Shown here: positions 43,980 to 53,186 of the stretch, one piece after another
Numbering within the stretch: position 1 is the stretch's first letter
How the letters are laid out: the number at the start of each line of letters is the position of its first letter
Source: Streptomyces koelreuteriae
GTDB lineage: Bacteria > Actinomycetota > Actinomycetes > Streptomycetales > Streptomycetaceae
Reading direction: 5' to 3'
Length of the DNA: 64,000 bases
Assembly: GCF_018604545.1 (NCBI RefSeq)
Contig: NZ_CP075896.1
Location: 8,535,514 to 8,599,513 of the forward strand
Position numbers and translations under genes: made by a program
Notes under the pieces: generated by a model
What the model was told of the DNA's origin: nothing
The model's input: the letters and a program-made list of their open reading frames with translations, nothing else
Databases searched by the model: none

Positions 43980-46508
43980 TCACGACGCGGGCAGCGCCTG
44001 CTCGCACCAGATGGTCTTGCCCGTGGTCGTCTGCCGGGTGCCCCAGCCCTGGGTGAGCTGGGCGACGAGGAGCAGCCCGCGCCCGCCCTCGTCGAAGGCC
44101 CGGGCACGCCTGAGGTGCGGCGCGGTGCTGCTGGTGTCGGACACCTCGCAGATCAGCGTGTGATCGCGGATGAGCCGCAGCTGGATCGGCGGTTGCCCGT
44201 ACCGGATGGCGTTGGTGACCAGCTCGCTCACCACCAGCTCGATGACGAACGTCGCCTCCGTCAGCCCCCACGCGTCGAGCTGCTCGACGACCAGCTTGCG
44301 AGCACGCTCCACCTGGACCGTTTCCGCCGGGATCTGCCACGTCGCGACATGGCCGGCCGGCAGCGCGCGGGTACGGGCCAGCAGCAGGGCCACGTCGTCG
44401 GCCGCACGGTCGGTGAGCAGGGAGCCGATCACGGTGTCACAGGCCTCTTCGAGCGAGTCCGCGGGCCGCGCCAGGGCCAGGCACAGCTCGGCCAGCCCGA
44501 CGTCGATGTCCCGGTGACGCGCCTCCACGAGGCCGTCGGTGTACAGCGCGAGCACACTCCCGGCGTCCAGGTCCAGATCCGTGGCCTCGAAGGGGAGACC
44601 ACCGACCCCCAGCGGGGGTCCGACATGGCCGGAGACGATGTGCGCCGTGCCGTCCGGACCCAGGACGGCGGGCATCGGGTGCCCGGCCGTGGCCAGCGTG
44701 CACCGGCGCGAGACCGGGTCGTACACCGCGTACAGGCAGGTGGCGCCGAGGTCCGCCGAGGAGAACCAGCCGTCCGCCCCCTCGTCGTCTCCGGGGCCGC
44801 CGGACACGGGCTCGCCTTCGCAGAGGTGCAGGATGAGGTCGTCGAGGTGGGTGAGCAGCTCATCCGGCGGCAGGTCGACATCGGCCAGCGTGCGCACGGC
44901 GGTGCGCAGACGGCCCATCGCCGCGGAGGCCTGCAGGCCGTGTCCGACGACGTCCCCGACGACCAGGGCGACCCGGCTGCCCGACAGCGGGATCACGTCG
45001 TACCAGTCACCGCCGACCCCGGTCCGCGTCCAGGCGGGCAGATAGCGGGAGGCCACCTCCACGGCCGTCTGGTAGGGCAGCCGCTGCGGCAGCAGGTGAC
45101 GCTGCAGGGCCAGCGCGGTGGACCGCTCCCGGGTGAAGCGGCGCGCGTTGTCGACGGCGACCGCCGCCTTGGCGGCCAGCTCCTCGGCGAAGGCGACATC
45201 GTCCGGCCCGAACGGATCGGGCCGTTGGCGCCAGAAGTCCACCGTGCCCAGAGTCACCCCTCTGGCCTGCAACGGTGTCCTGATCCTGGAGTGGATGCCG
45301 TACGCGAGGACACGCGCCGCCGCCTCCGGCTGCTCCGCCGCCCACTCGGTGCTGTGCCGCAGGTCCGCGTCGAGCCGGGCCTGCCCGGAGAGCGGCGCCC
45401 GCGCCGCGGGCGGGGGCGAGGACAGGTCGGGCAGGTCGGCCGGACCCGCCAAGGGCGCATCGTCACGGATGCCGTCCGCGGCCACCCGGCGCAGCCGCGC
45501 GCCGGCTCCGGCGGCCGGCTCGTCGCCGCGCAGGACCGGTTCCAGCAGGTCGACGGTGGTGAAGTCGGCGAACCCGGGAACCGCCACCCGAGCCAGCTCG
45601 CGCGCCGTCTGCTCCACATCCAGCCCGGTGCCCACCGACACACTCGCCCCGTACAGCAGCTCCAGCCGCTTGTAGAGGAACTCCAGACGCTCACGCGCTT
45701 CCTCGGTTCGCGCACGGCTGTCCTGCAACGATTCCGCCATGGTGTTGAAGGACGCCGCCAGCGCCGCGACCTCCTCCACCCTGCTGGAGGGCACCCGTAC
45801 CTCCAGGTCGCCCTTCGCCAGCCGCCCGGCCGCCGCTGCCGCGCGCCGCAGCGGACGCACGATGGCCCGGTGCTGGAACACGGTGAGCGTGACGATCAGC
45901 CCGGTCAGTCCGGCGAGCCCGGCGCACGCCACGACCACCGCACGCTGGGCGCTGGAGTCCGTGGCGTCCTGACGATCCTGGAGCTTGGCCCGCTCATCGG
46001 TGATGTACGTGGTGAACGAGGCCCGCAGCGCGTCCACCCGCCGCTTTCCCTCAGCCGTCTCCGCCGGACTCGAGGCCGAGGGGTCGTCCCGCCGGACCGC
46101 CTCGACCAGCGGCACCGAGTAGTCCGTGATGAAGGAGCCGATGTCCCTGTTGATCTGTCCCGCGAGACGGCGCTGCTCCGGCGAGGTCGCCGACGCGAGG
46201 AACCGCCTGGCCTCGGCCGGATAGGACTCCCGCGCCGCTTGCCAGGGTTGAAGGAAGGCCTCGTCCCGGGTGATGACGAAGCCTCGCTGCCCGGTCTCCA
46301 GGTCGATCAGATGCTGTTCCAGGACGCTGGCGTCGGTGATGGCCTCGCGAGAGGCCCGCGCGTCGGCCGTGAAACCGCGAGCGTCACCGATGACCTGCAG
46401 CAGGACGGCGAACGCGACACCGATCAGCACCGCCAGGAAGCCGCTCGCCAGGACCGAGGTGCTCGTCAGCCCCAGTCGTCCGCTCCCGCCCCCGGGCCGT
46501 GTCCTCAT
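43980..46508 (-). CDS. CHASE3-HAMP-GAF-PP2C (SpoIIE/RsbU-type) phosphatase with C-terminal anti-sigma-like ATPase
   Basis: This 842-residue membrane regulator has TM1 at ~19-41, a CHASE3-like extracellular sensor at ~45-190 (DLETGQRGFVITRDEAFLQPW) and TM2 at ~190-210. A HAMP follows at ~212-265, then a coiled linker, a GAF at ~285-435 and a PP2C/SpoIIE phosphatase at ~455-670 (GGDWYDVIPL, VGDVVGHG, ATAGHPMP, YTDGLVEAR). The C-terminal HATPase of RsbW type (~700-842) has FVIELVVSELVTNAIRYG and DEGGRGLLLV. It probably controls anti-anti-sigma phosphorylation in stress response. No cognate anti-sigma antagonist gene is adjacent. It is divergent from the MpaB-type oxygenase with a 204-base gap. 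Confidence 0.93.
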   Translation of the reverse strand: MRTRPGGGSGRLGLTSTSVLASGFLAVLIGVAFAVLLQVIGDARGFTADARASREAITDASVLEQHLIDLETGQRGFVITRDEAFLQPWQAARESYPAEARRFLASATSPEQRRLAGQINRDIGSFITDYSVPLVEAVRRDDPSASSPAETAEGKRRVDALRASFTTYITDERAKLQDRQDATDSSAQRAVVVACAGLAGLTGLIVTLTVFQHRAIVRPLRRAAAAAGRLAKGDLEVRVPSSRVEEVAALAASFNTMAESLQDSRARTEEARERLEFLYKRLELLYGASVSVGTGLDVEQTARELARVAVPGFADFTTVDLLEPVLRGDEPAAGAGARLRRVAADGIRDDAPLAGPADLPDLSSPPPAARAPLSGQARLDADLRHSTEWAAEQPEAAARVLAYGIHSRIRTPLQARGVTLGTVDFWRQRPDPFGPDDVAFAEELAAKAAVAVDNARRFTRERSTALALQRHLLPQRLPYQTAVEVASRYLPAWTRTGVGGDWYDVIPLSGSRVALVVGDVVGHGLQASAAMGRLRTAVRTLADVDLPPDELLTHLDDLILHLCEGEPVSGGPGDDEGADGWFSSADLGATCLYAVYDPVSRRCTLATAGHPMPAVLGPDGTAHIVSGHVGPPLGVGGLPFEATDLDLDAGSVLALYTDGLVEARHRDIDVGLAELCLALARPADSLEEACDTVIGSLLTDRAADDVALLLARTRALPAGHVATWQIPAETVQVERARKLVVEQLDAWGLTEATFVIELVVSELVTNAIRYGQPPIQLRLIRDHTLICEVSDTSSTAPHLRRARAFDEGGRGLLLVAQLTQGWGTRQTTTGKTIWCEQALPAS

Positions 46509-46712
46509 GATCCGCCCACCTAGGTCGTCCGACCGCCGGCGGTGGACGCACAGGTTCCGTGCAGAACGTTCGTCGAGCAGTGTCCAGGCTAGTAGAGCCG
46601 GTCACCCACCGCACCCGGCTGCCGCGCCCGCGAGAGGCCTCCGAAAGGGGAACCGGGGCAGAAGAAGTCATAGGGGAACCGATCCGTCCGTCGCCCTGGT
46701 CAGGAGGACGCG

Positions 46713-47591
46713 ATGCCCAGGAGACTCCTCCCGGAAGGCGGGCTCTCGCTGCGTGACCGGCTCGGCAGGGAGATCTTCTCCCGCGTGGCGGGCCCCGAGG
46801 GCCCGGACAACCGCGCCCGCATCCACGGCACACCCGGCCCCCGCTGGTTCGGCCCCGAGCGCCCCGTCAGGAGGGTGCACGGGGACGCCTCGATGTTCAT
46901 CGGCGGTCTGTCGGCCCTGCTGCTCCAGTCGCTCCATCCCCTGGCCATGGCCGCCGTGGCCGGGCACTCGGGCTTCCGCGGGGACCCCTGGGGACGGCTG
47001 CAGCGGACCAGCACCTTTCTGGCCGTCACCACCTACGGAACCGCCCGCAGCGCCCAGGAAGCCTGCGACCGCGTACGAGCCGTCCACGACACGGTGCGCG
47101 GCACGACCACCGACGGCCGGCCCTACTCCGCCGCCGACCCGCACCTGCTGTGCTGGGTGCACATCGCCGAGGTCGACAGCTTCCTGCGCGCCCACCAGCG
47201 CTACGGGGCGCACCCGCTCGACGACGAGGGACGAGACGCCTACGTCGCCGACATGGCCCGCATCGCCAGGGCGCTCGGCGTCCCGGACCCGCCGGTGAAC
47301 GCCGCCGAACTCGCCGCGCGCCTGGCCGCCTACCGCGCCGAGCTGCGCGCCACCGACGAGGCACGCGACTCGGCCCGCTTCCTGCTGCTGAACCCGCCCG
47401 TCCCGTTCCTCGCCCGCCTCCCGTACGGCGTCATCGCCGCCAACGCCGTCTCCCTCCTGCCCCTCTGGGCCTCGCACGAACTACGGCTGCCCCGCCTCCC
47501 CGCCGCCGAAGGCCCCTGCATCCGCCCGCTCGGCACGGCCGTGACCGCGGGCATCCGCTGGGCCATGACACCGCCTCGCGACGCGGCCTAG
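46713..47591 (+). CDS. MpaB-family oxygenase (DUF2236)
   Basis: This 292-residue protein carries the conserved DUF2236 core. HGDASMFIGGLSALLLQSLHP and GHSGFRGDPWGRLQRTSTFL supply His and Arg residues, followed by a CWVHIAEVDSFL helix. The family includes the latex-clearing protein and MpaB, heme-binding oxygenases that cleave isoprenoid chains. The actual substrate is unknown for most bacterial copies. AGGAGGACG (46703-46711) precedes the ATG. The following gene starts 56 bases later. Confidence 0.88.
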   Translation: MPRRLLPEGGLSLRDRLGREIFSRVAGPEGPDNRARIHGTPGPRWFGPERPVRRVHGDASMFIGGLSALLLQSLHPLAMAAVAGHSGFRGDPWGRLQRTSTFLAVTTYGTARSAQEACDRVRAVHDTVRGTTTDGRPYSAADPHLLCWVHIAEVDSFLRAHQRYGAHPLDDEGRDAYVADMARIARALGVPDPPVNAAELAARLAAYRAELRATDEARDSARFLLLNPPVPFLARLPYGVIAANAVSLLPLWASHELRLPRLPAAEGPCIRPLGTAVTAGIRWAMTPPRDAA

Positions 47592-47647
47592 CACTCACCG
47601 GCAAGGCACCTCGACTCGCCGCTCCGAAGCTGGCACTGTGCATACGC

Positions 47648-49660
47648 ATGAAGCTGGACGAAACCGGGCAAAAGGGCAGCTCGGTGCGCTTGAGGCTCAT
47701 GCTGGCCAGCAGCACCATGCTCTTCGTCGAGCTGGCACTGATCAGATGGGCGGGCGCCAACGTCGTCCACCTCAGCTACTTCTCGAACTTCATCCTGCTG
47801 GGATCGTTCCTCGGTATCGGCATCGGGTTCCTGATCGCGGCCGAGCGCGGACAATGGCTCAAACGCTGGACACCGGTCCCGCTGGTGCTCCTCGTCGTCC
47901 TGGTCCGCGAGTTTCCGGTGCAGGTGCGTCAGAGCAGCGGCCAGGTCATCTACTTCACGGCCGTGAAGACCACCGGCCTGCCTGAGTGGGTGACGCTGCC
48001 CGTCATCTTCTTGCTGACCGCGGCGATCATGGCCGGCATCGGCAAGATCACCGCCGACCTCTTCCGTCAGCTCCCCTCGCTCAACGCCTACCGCTACGAC
48101 CTGCTCGGCAGCCTCACCGGCTCGATCTCCTTCGCCGTACTGTCCTGGCTGCGCGCCCCCTCGGTCGTCTGGGGCGTCCTCGCCGCCGTGGCCCTGCTGA
48201 TCCTCGGCGGCCGCCGCAACACCCTGGTGTACGGCATCCCCCTGACGGCGATGGTCGCCGTGCTGTTCCTGGAGTCGACGACCACCGGCATCACCTGGTC
48301 GCCCTACTACAAGATCCAGCTCGAACGCTCACCGACCACGACCCGGACCTACTACATCTCCGCCAACGGCGTCCCGCACCAGAGCACCGCACCCCTCCCG
48401 GTGCTGATGCGCGAGAACTCCCCCTACCGGGAGGCCTACGAACAGACGCCCCACAACCCCCACAAACGCGTGCTGGTCATCGGGGCCGGCAACGGCAACG
48501 ACGTCGCGGTCGCACTGGCATACGGAGCGGAGCACGTGGACGCGGTCGAGATCGACCCCCGACTGCAGCAGATCGGCGCCCAACTGCACCCCGCGAAGCC
48601 CTACGACGACCCCAGGGTGCACGTCCACATCGACGACGGCCGCGCCTTCCTGGAGCGGACGGACACCAAATACGACCTCATCGTCCTGGCCCTGCCGGAC
48701 TCCCTGACCCTGGTGGCCGGCGCGAGCAATCTGCGCCTGGAGAGCTACCTGTTCACCCGGGAGGCATTCGAGGCCGCGCGCGACCATCTCACCCCCGACG
48801 GCGCCTTCGCCATGTACAACTACTACCGGAAAAGCTGGCTGGTCGACCGCTTCGCCGGCACCCTCGACGACGTCTACGGCCACGCCCCCTGCCTGACGAC
48901 GTTCAAACGCAACGCGGCCGTACTGGTGACCGGAATGACCCCCGCAGACCAGTCCTGCGCCCAGACCTGGCGCCCCAGCGGCAAGGTCCCGGCGGCCGCG
49001 ACCGACGACCACCCCTTCCCCTACCTCCTCCACCGCGGCATCCCCACCCTCTACCTGGGCGCGCTCGGCACCATGCTGCTGGTGACACTCCTGTCGGTCC
49101 GCCTGGCCGGCGTACGCATCAAAAAGACGATCCGCTACACCGACATGTTCCTCCTGGGCGCGGCCTTCCTCCTCCTCGAAACCAAGAACGTCATCGGATT
49201 CGCGCTCTACTTCGGCACCACCTGGCTGGTCAACGCCCTCGTCTTCATCGGCGTACTCCTGGCGGTCCTGGCGGCTGTCGAAGTCCGCCGCAAACTACGC
49301 CACGTCAACCAGATCCTGCTGCAGCTCCTCCTCTTCGGCTCCCTCGCGGCAGCCTGGCTGGTCCCGGCCCAAGCCGTCCTCGCCCTGCCGTTCCCCGCCC
49401 GCCTCGCCTCCGCCATCGCCCTCGCCTTCGCCCCCATCTTCTGCGCCAACCTCATCTTCTCGGACCGCCTAGCACTCGCCCCGGACCCGACCTCCGCCTT
49501 CGGCGCCAACCTCCTGGGCGCCCTGACCGGAGGCGCCCTCGAATACCTGGCCCTGATGACGGGCTATCAGACCCTGCTGCTGGTAGTAGCCCTGCTGTAC
49601 CTGGGAGCAGGCGTCGCCATGCGCGTGACCGACACCGGCACACCCGCTCCCAAGACCTGA
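47648..49660 (+). CDS. Membrane protein with spermidine-synthase-like methyltransferase domain
   Basis: This 670-residue protein has an N-terminal block of about seven transmembrane helices (residues ~15-215). A cytosolic Rossmann domain follows with the SAM-type motif VLVIGAGNGNDVAVALAYGA and acidic VDAVEIDPRL (~275-310), then DDGRAFL and DLIVLALPDS. A second C-terminal block of about six helices runs from ~470 to the end. The layout matches bacterial membrane-bound SpeE-like proteins of unknown substrate. No aminopropyl-transfer function can be claimed. The start is ATG 47648; the long upstream frame lies inside the MpaB gene and is a shadow. Confidence 0.87.
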   Translation: MKLDETGQKGSSVRLRLMLASSTMLFVELALIRWAGANVVHLSYFSNFILLGSFLGIGIGFLIAAERGQWLKRWTPVPLVLLVVLVREFPVQVRQSSGQVIYFTAVKTTGLPEWVTLPVIFLLTAAIMAGIGKITADLFRQLPSLNAYRYDLLGSLTGSISFAVLSWLRAPSVVWGVLAAVALLILGGRRNTLVYGIPLTAMVAVLFLESTTTGITWSPYYKIQLERSPTTTRTYYISANGVPHQSTAPLPVLMRENSPYREAYEQTPHNPHKRVLVIGAGNGNDVAVALAYGAEHVDAVEIDPRLQQIGAQLHPAKPYDDPRVHVHIDDGRAFLERTDTKYDLIVLALPDSLTLVAGASNLRLESYLFTREAFEAARDHLTPDGAFAMYNYYRKSWLVDRFAGTLDDVYGHAPCLTTFKRNAAVLVTGMTPADQSCAQTWRPSGKVPAAATDDHPFPYLLHRGIPTLYLGALGTMLLVTLLSVRLAGVRIKKTIRYTDMFLLGAAFLLLETKNVIGFALYFGTTWLVNALVFIGVLLAVLAAVEVRRKLRHVNQILLQLLLFGSLAAAWLVPAQAVLALPFPARLASAIALAFAPIFCANLIFSDRLALAPDPTSAFGANLLGALTGGALEYLALMTGYQTLLLVVALLYLGAGVAMRVTDTGTPAPKT

Positions 49661-49754
49661 ACCACTCCGAATCCGTACGAGCCCTGCGGCAACTGTGGGC
49701 CACCTCGGCCGCCTCGGCGAGGTTGGCGTGCTACCGGAGCGTTCACATTCATCC

Positions 49755-49887
49755 CATTGCAACGAATGACATATGCGTCGTTGCATTAAAATCAAGTCAT
49801 TGCAACAATATTGAGGCTCTAGCCTGCATAAATGAAAGCTGTGCACAGGTGAGACGTTGCCTAAAATATAAACGCAACGTAGCGTTT
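49755..49887. promoter_or_regulatory. AT-rich region with clustered GCAAC/GTTGC repeats
   Basis: The stretch 49740-49890 is far more AT-rich than the rest of the window and contains five GCAAC/GTTGC units. TGCAACGA (49758-49765) faces TCGTTGCA (49778-49785); CATTGCAAC occurs at both 49755 and 49798; ACGTTGC is near 49854; and an AAACGC/GCGTTT inverted repeat spans 49870-49887. TAAAAT hexamers occur in between. It looks like a multi-operator promoter for the GtrA-like gene or a relic of foreign DNA. The 232-base gap has no ORF of its own. Confidence 0.55.
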
Positions 49888-49892
49888 CATGC

Positions 49893-50480
49893 ATGAGAAA
49901 CCATGGGTGGAAGGCTGCACGGGTAGAGAGATCCGAAGGTCGAGGGGCATGCGATCAAGGGGGTCGGACGGCAGGGAAGAACCGGCCACAATCGGCCCCC
50001 GGCGTCTTAACCGCCTTCGCCCGTTTCGTACTCTGCGGCGGCGGAGTAGGGCTGGCCTCCAGCTTCGCCGTGGCAGCGCTCGCCTCCCTCATTCCGTGGC
50101 TTCTGGCCAACGCCCTGATCACCGCGATCTCCACGCTCATCGCAACCGAACTGCACGCCCGCTTCACCTTCGGCATCGGCCGTCGCACGACATGGCACGA
50201 ACACGCGCAGTCGGCCGGCTCAGCGGCGGCCGCATACGCGGTGACCTGCATGGCGATGCTCGTCCTGCACCACTGGATGGCAACCCCCGGCGCGGTACTC
50301 GAACAGCTCGTCTACCTCTCCGCCTGCGCCCTCGCCGGTGTCGCGCGTTTCGCGGTGCTCCGCCTCCTTGTCTTCGCCCGCCCCGCCCCGCAACTCGCGG
50401 CAGCGGCCCGCCCCGTGCACGCCACCGTGGCCCGCCCCACAGCACCCGCCGACCAGGAGGCGCTCTGCCGGACCGCCTGA
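49893..50480 (+). CDS. GtrA-like small membrane protein
   Basis: This 195-residue protein has about four hydrophobic segments from residue ~42 (FARFVLCGGGVGLASSFAVA) to ~165, with the spacing and Gly/Arg pattern of GtrA-family flippase-like proteins. In that family the first helix carries a conserved FxxVG. Both termini are polar and Arg-rich. The ATG at 49893 is the only clear start and lacks a good ribosome site. It lies right at the edge of the AT-rich repeat region. A role in moving lipid-linked sugars is family knowledge and is not shown here. Confidence 0.65.
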   Translation: MRNHGWKAARVERSEGRGACDQGGRTAGKNRPQSAPGVLTAFARFVLCGGGVGLASSFAVAALASLIPWLLANALITAISTLIATELHARFTFGIGRRTTWHEHAQSAGSAAAAYAVTCMAMLVLHHWMATPGAVLEQLVYLSACALAGVARFAVLRLLVFARPAPQLAAAARPVHATVARPTAPADQEALCRTA

Positions 50481-50567
50481 CTCCAAGCGCCCGGGGGCGA
50501 TGATTCTCGGCGCGGTCGCAGGTCTATATCTCCACCACGCGTTCAAACCGCACCCGAGGAGAGAATC

Positions 50568-51146
50568 ATGACCGCCGCCTACACGTTCGACGTCTTCTCC
50601 AGCCTCGACGGCTTCGGCGCCGCCGGCGGCGACTGGACGGGGTACTGGGGCAAGCAGGGCCCCGAACTCCTCGACCGCCGCCTCGCCCTGTACGACGAGG
50701 AACAGCGAATGGTCTTCGGAGCCCACACGTACCGGGCGTTCGCGCGCATGCTGGCCGAGAGCACCGAGGATTCCGACGTGCGTGACCCATGGGTCACCCG
50801 TATGCGGAACCTGCCGACAACGGTGGTGTCGACGACGCTGAAAGCCCCCCTCGACTGGCCGAACGCGAACGTCATGAGCGGCGACGCCGTCGACATCGTC
50901 GCCCGCCTCAAGAAGGAGTCCGACCTGCCGTTGCGCTCCCACGGCAGCCTGTCGATGAACCGGGCCCTGATGGCCGCCGGCCTGGTCGACCGCCTCCAGG
51001 TGACGCTCTTCCCCGTGATCACCGGCCGCACTGGGCTGGACCCGATCTTCCGGGAAGCCGCCGACTTCGACCTCGAACTGATCGAGAGCCGCACCCTCGA
51101 CGGCCACATCCAAGAGCTCACCTACCGACCCACCCTGCATGCCTGA
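50568..51146 (+). CDS. DHFR-like/RibD C-terminal domain protein
   Basis: This 192-residue protein has the dihydrofolate reductase fold of the RibD C-terminal family: an N-terminal strand YTFDVFSSLDGFGA, a mid-region HTYRAFARM, LPTTVVSTTL, then LPLRSHGSLSMNRALMAAGLVDRLQVTLFPVITG, where the NADPH-binding Gly-rich turn is modified. Stand-alone actinobacterial members are annotated as dihydrofolate reductase family proteins without known substrates. GAGGAGAGAATC just before the ATG gives a strong ribosome site. It appears monocistronic. Confidence 0.9.
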   Translation: MTAAYTFDVFSSLDGFGAAGGDWTGYWGKQGPELLDRRLALYDEEQRMVFGAHTYRAFARMLAESTEDSDVRDPWVTRMRNLPTTVVSTTLKAPLDWPNANVMSGDAVDIVARLKKESDLPLRSHGSLSMNRALMAAGLVDRLQVTLFPVITGRTGLDPIFREAADFDLELIESRTLDGHIQELTYRPTLHA

Positions 51147-52001
51147 GCGCGACGGCAGGACGGCACGGAGCGGCGAGCAGCGGCGGGCCTCGGTCTACGC
51201 GCCGGGGGTCGGCGCAGCTCCAGAAAGCAGCGCAGCGGTCCGCCCGTCACCGATCACGCACCGGACAGCGAGCAGTTCCTGAACCGGGAAGTCAGACTCG
51301 CTGGCCCGCTTCGTGGATGGGGGCGTCGTACGGACGAGCAGGGAGCCGTGCCGGAGGCCCCAAGCAGCCATCTCAGCCCAACCCACCCCAGCGCTCTCAG
51401 CGCACGCGCCGACCTCGCGCACTGGTGGGGGAGGCGAGTGATCTGGCTCTGGGGCAGCAGTGGCGCTCCAGGAGGTACCGGCCGATCAGACATGCGTCCA
51501 TGGCCCCAACCACCCCAACACCCGGCCCCACGATATGGCCGAGCCGCCCCCCGCCGACAACGACCACTCGCCCCCCGTGCCCCACCAGCGGGTGGACGCC
51601 GCCCGGCTGAGGGCGCAAGCCGCCACCGCCCTGTCCCTGACAAGCACGGACCAGACACCCCCGGCCCGGCCACCGCCTCCCGCCGTACCCCACGACCGGT
51701 TCCTGCGCCACCACGCGAAAGTGAGAGAAGCCTGCTGCAGGAGACGGGCCGCAGACCCGATCCCGCAGTCCGTCCGGCCAGAGTGCTCCGAGCAGACGAG
51801 ACCCGCCTGGCCCCTCCGACAGGTTGGTCAATGTCCTGCCGGGGCGTGGGTGGGGCGTCCCTCTCACACCCGCAGCGCTGGGTCAGCGATGGCGAACGCC
51901 CCCGCGGCCGCGTCCATGCGCCTTCCGGTCGACGGCCGGTCAGCCCGACTAGGATGTGCCGCGCTTCGGGACTGGCCGGTCGAGGGTGGGGAGTTACGGG
52001 G
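51147..52001. other. 855-base gap without a convincing gene
   Basis: Long open frames exist on both strands here. However, their translations are Pro/Arg/Ser-rich, lack ribosome sites and show no family features, and the frames overlap each other. One plus-strand stretch near 51530-51720 (starting MAEPPPADNDH) has slightly more protein-like composition and could be a decayed gene. Nothing firm can be called. Confidence 0.5.
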
Positions 52002-52805
52002 ATGGCGACGACGGCTGCCGCGCTGGTTCTGCGGGGAAGGCGTCGTACGGCGCTCCGCCTGGAGGGCCGGGTCGTGGTGCTGCGGAGGCCCACCGAAGAG
52101 CTGCGTATACCGGTGGAAGCGATGGCGGCGGTACGGGCGGAGGGACGCGCTGTCGAGATCGAACTGCTGGGCGGTGCCGAGCCGGTGGTCTACCGTCTGG
52201 AGGGGGTCTCCGAGGCTGGCGCTGCCGCGTTCGGGCAGACGGTCGCCCGGCTGCTGCCGGAGCCTGACGGTGACGCCGAACCCGTGGACGGTCCGTCACT
52301 GGTGGACGTGCGTTTGCTGCCCGGCCGGAACAGGGGGTGGCATGCCTCGGGGCGCAGAACACTCACCGCGGTGGCTGCCCTGTTCTATGCCGGGCTGGTG
52401 GCGGCCGTGGGCGTCTTCGGGGGCGGGGGACAGGTGGCCGCACTGCTCGGCGGTTCGGTCGCGCTGTACGCCGGGTGTTTCATGGTCTATGCCGGGGCCC
52501 GGGCGAACGTGGACGACTGGCGACTGAAACGGCGTGGCATCACGGTAGTGGCCCAGTTCTCGCACTACACCAACAAGCGGCGGGTGTACACGTACGCGAC
52601 AGCCACCGGCCAGAGCCACACGTATCAGACAGCCGGCAGTGGCACGGACCCGATCGAGGTCACCTACGACCCTGCGCGGCCCGGGGACGCAAGGGCGGGC
52701 GTCAGCCTCCTGAACACGCTCATCATGGTCTTCCTACTGGCGATCCCGGCGTTCGTGGCGGTGATGGGCATCCTCCTCGTCGCTCACGTGGTTGCCGCAC
52801 TGTGA
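52002..52805 (+). CDS. Membrane protein of unknown function (DUF3592-like)
   Basis: This 267-residue protein has an N-terminal ~100-residue soluble beta-rich region (RTALRLEGRVVVLRRPTEELRIPVEAM). Two adjacent transmembrane helices follow near 115-155 (LTAVAALFYAGLVAAVGVF and VALYAGCFMVYAGA), then a soluble loop containing TVVAQFSHYTNKRRVYTYATATGQ and VTYDPARPGDARAG. A last helix near 240-265 closes it. The YDPxxP loop is typical of DUF3592 proteins. The ATG at 52002 has GGGGAG upstream; the longer frame upstream was rejected as non-coding. Confidence 0.78.
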   Translation: MATTAAALVLRGRRRTALRLEGRVVVLRRPTEELRIPVEAMAAVRAEGRAVEIELLGGAEPVVYRLEGVSEAGAAAFGQTVARLLPEPDGDAEPVDGPSLVDVRLLPGRNRGWHASGRRTLTAVAALFYAGLVAAVGVFGGGGQVAALLGGSVALYAGCFMVYAGARANVDDWRLKRRGITVVAQFSHYTNKRRVYTYATATGQSHTYQTAGSGTDPIEVTYDPARPGDARAGVSLLNTLIMVFLLAIPAFVAVMGILLVAHVVAAL

Positions 52806-53107
52806 GGCCGGCGCGCTGCTGCATCCGATCATTCTGCCGCCGATAGAACCAGCACCACTCACGCCGACGCACGACCTGGCACCGCGACCTGGCCCCTTCC
52901 ACGGCGCCGCCAGCGGGGGAGTGATCGCACAGCGACGTCACGTTGCCCAGCCGAGTCCGAGTCCAGGCCGGCGAGCCCGACGCCCCTCAGGTGTGTTCGG
53001 GCCGCCGGCTGACAGAAATCCGCAAGGATATTCCGTGGTGGGATTCCGAGTGCGCTGTGTTGAAGTCGGCCACCGCAGGCGGCAGCTGGCACGAGCCGGT
53101 GGCTGAT
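52806..53107. other. Gap between convergent genes
   Basis: About 300 bases with no supported gene, RNA or repeat. The short frames present have no ribosome sites and no family features. Confidence 0.5.
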
Positions 53108-53140
53108 GCGTCCCGCCGGGGTTCTTCCTCGGCGGGACGC
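53108..53140. terminator. Hairpin between convergent genes
   Basis: GCGTCCCGCCG (53108-53118) pairs perfectly with CGGCGGGACGC (53130-53140). It lies 47 bases past the stop of the minus-strand gene ending at 53187. Confidence 0.75.
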
Positions 53141-53186
53141 CGTCTTTCCGCGCCCGCCTCGCCGACCGGGTTGGGAGGCAGGTGTT

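Noticed and set aside
43890..46523. 877-residue plus-strand frame opposite the PP2C regulator
   Set aside because: Shadow frame; the minus strand contains HAMP, GAF, PP2C and HATPase motifs in order.
51254..52093. Long minus-strand open frame (279 residues) opposite the DUF3592-like gene
   Set aside because: Pro/Arg/Ser-rich composition, no ribosome site, no family features, and it overlaps the start of a better gene.
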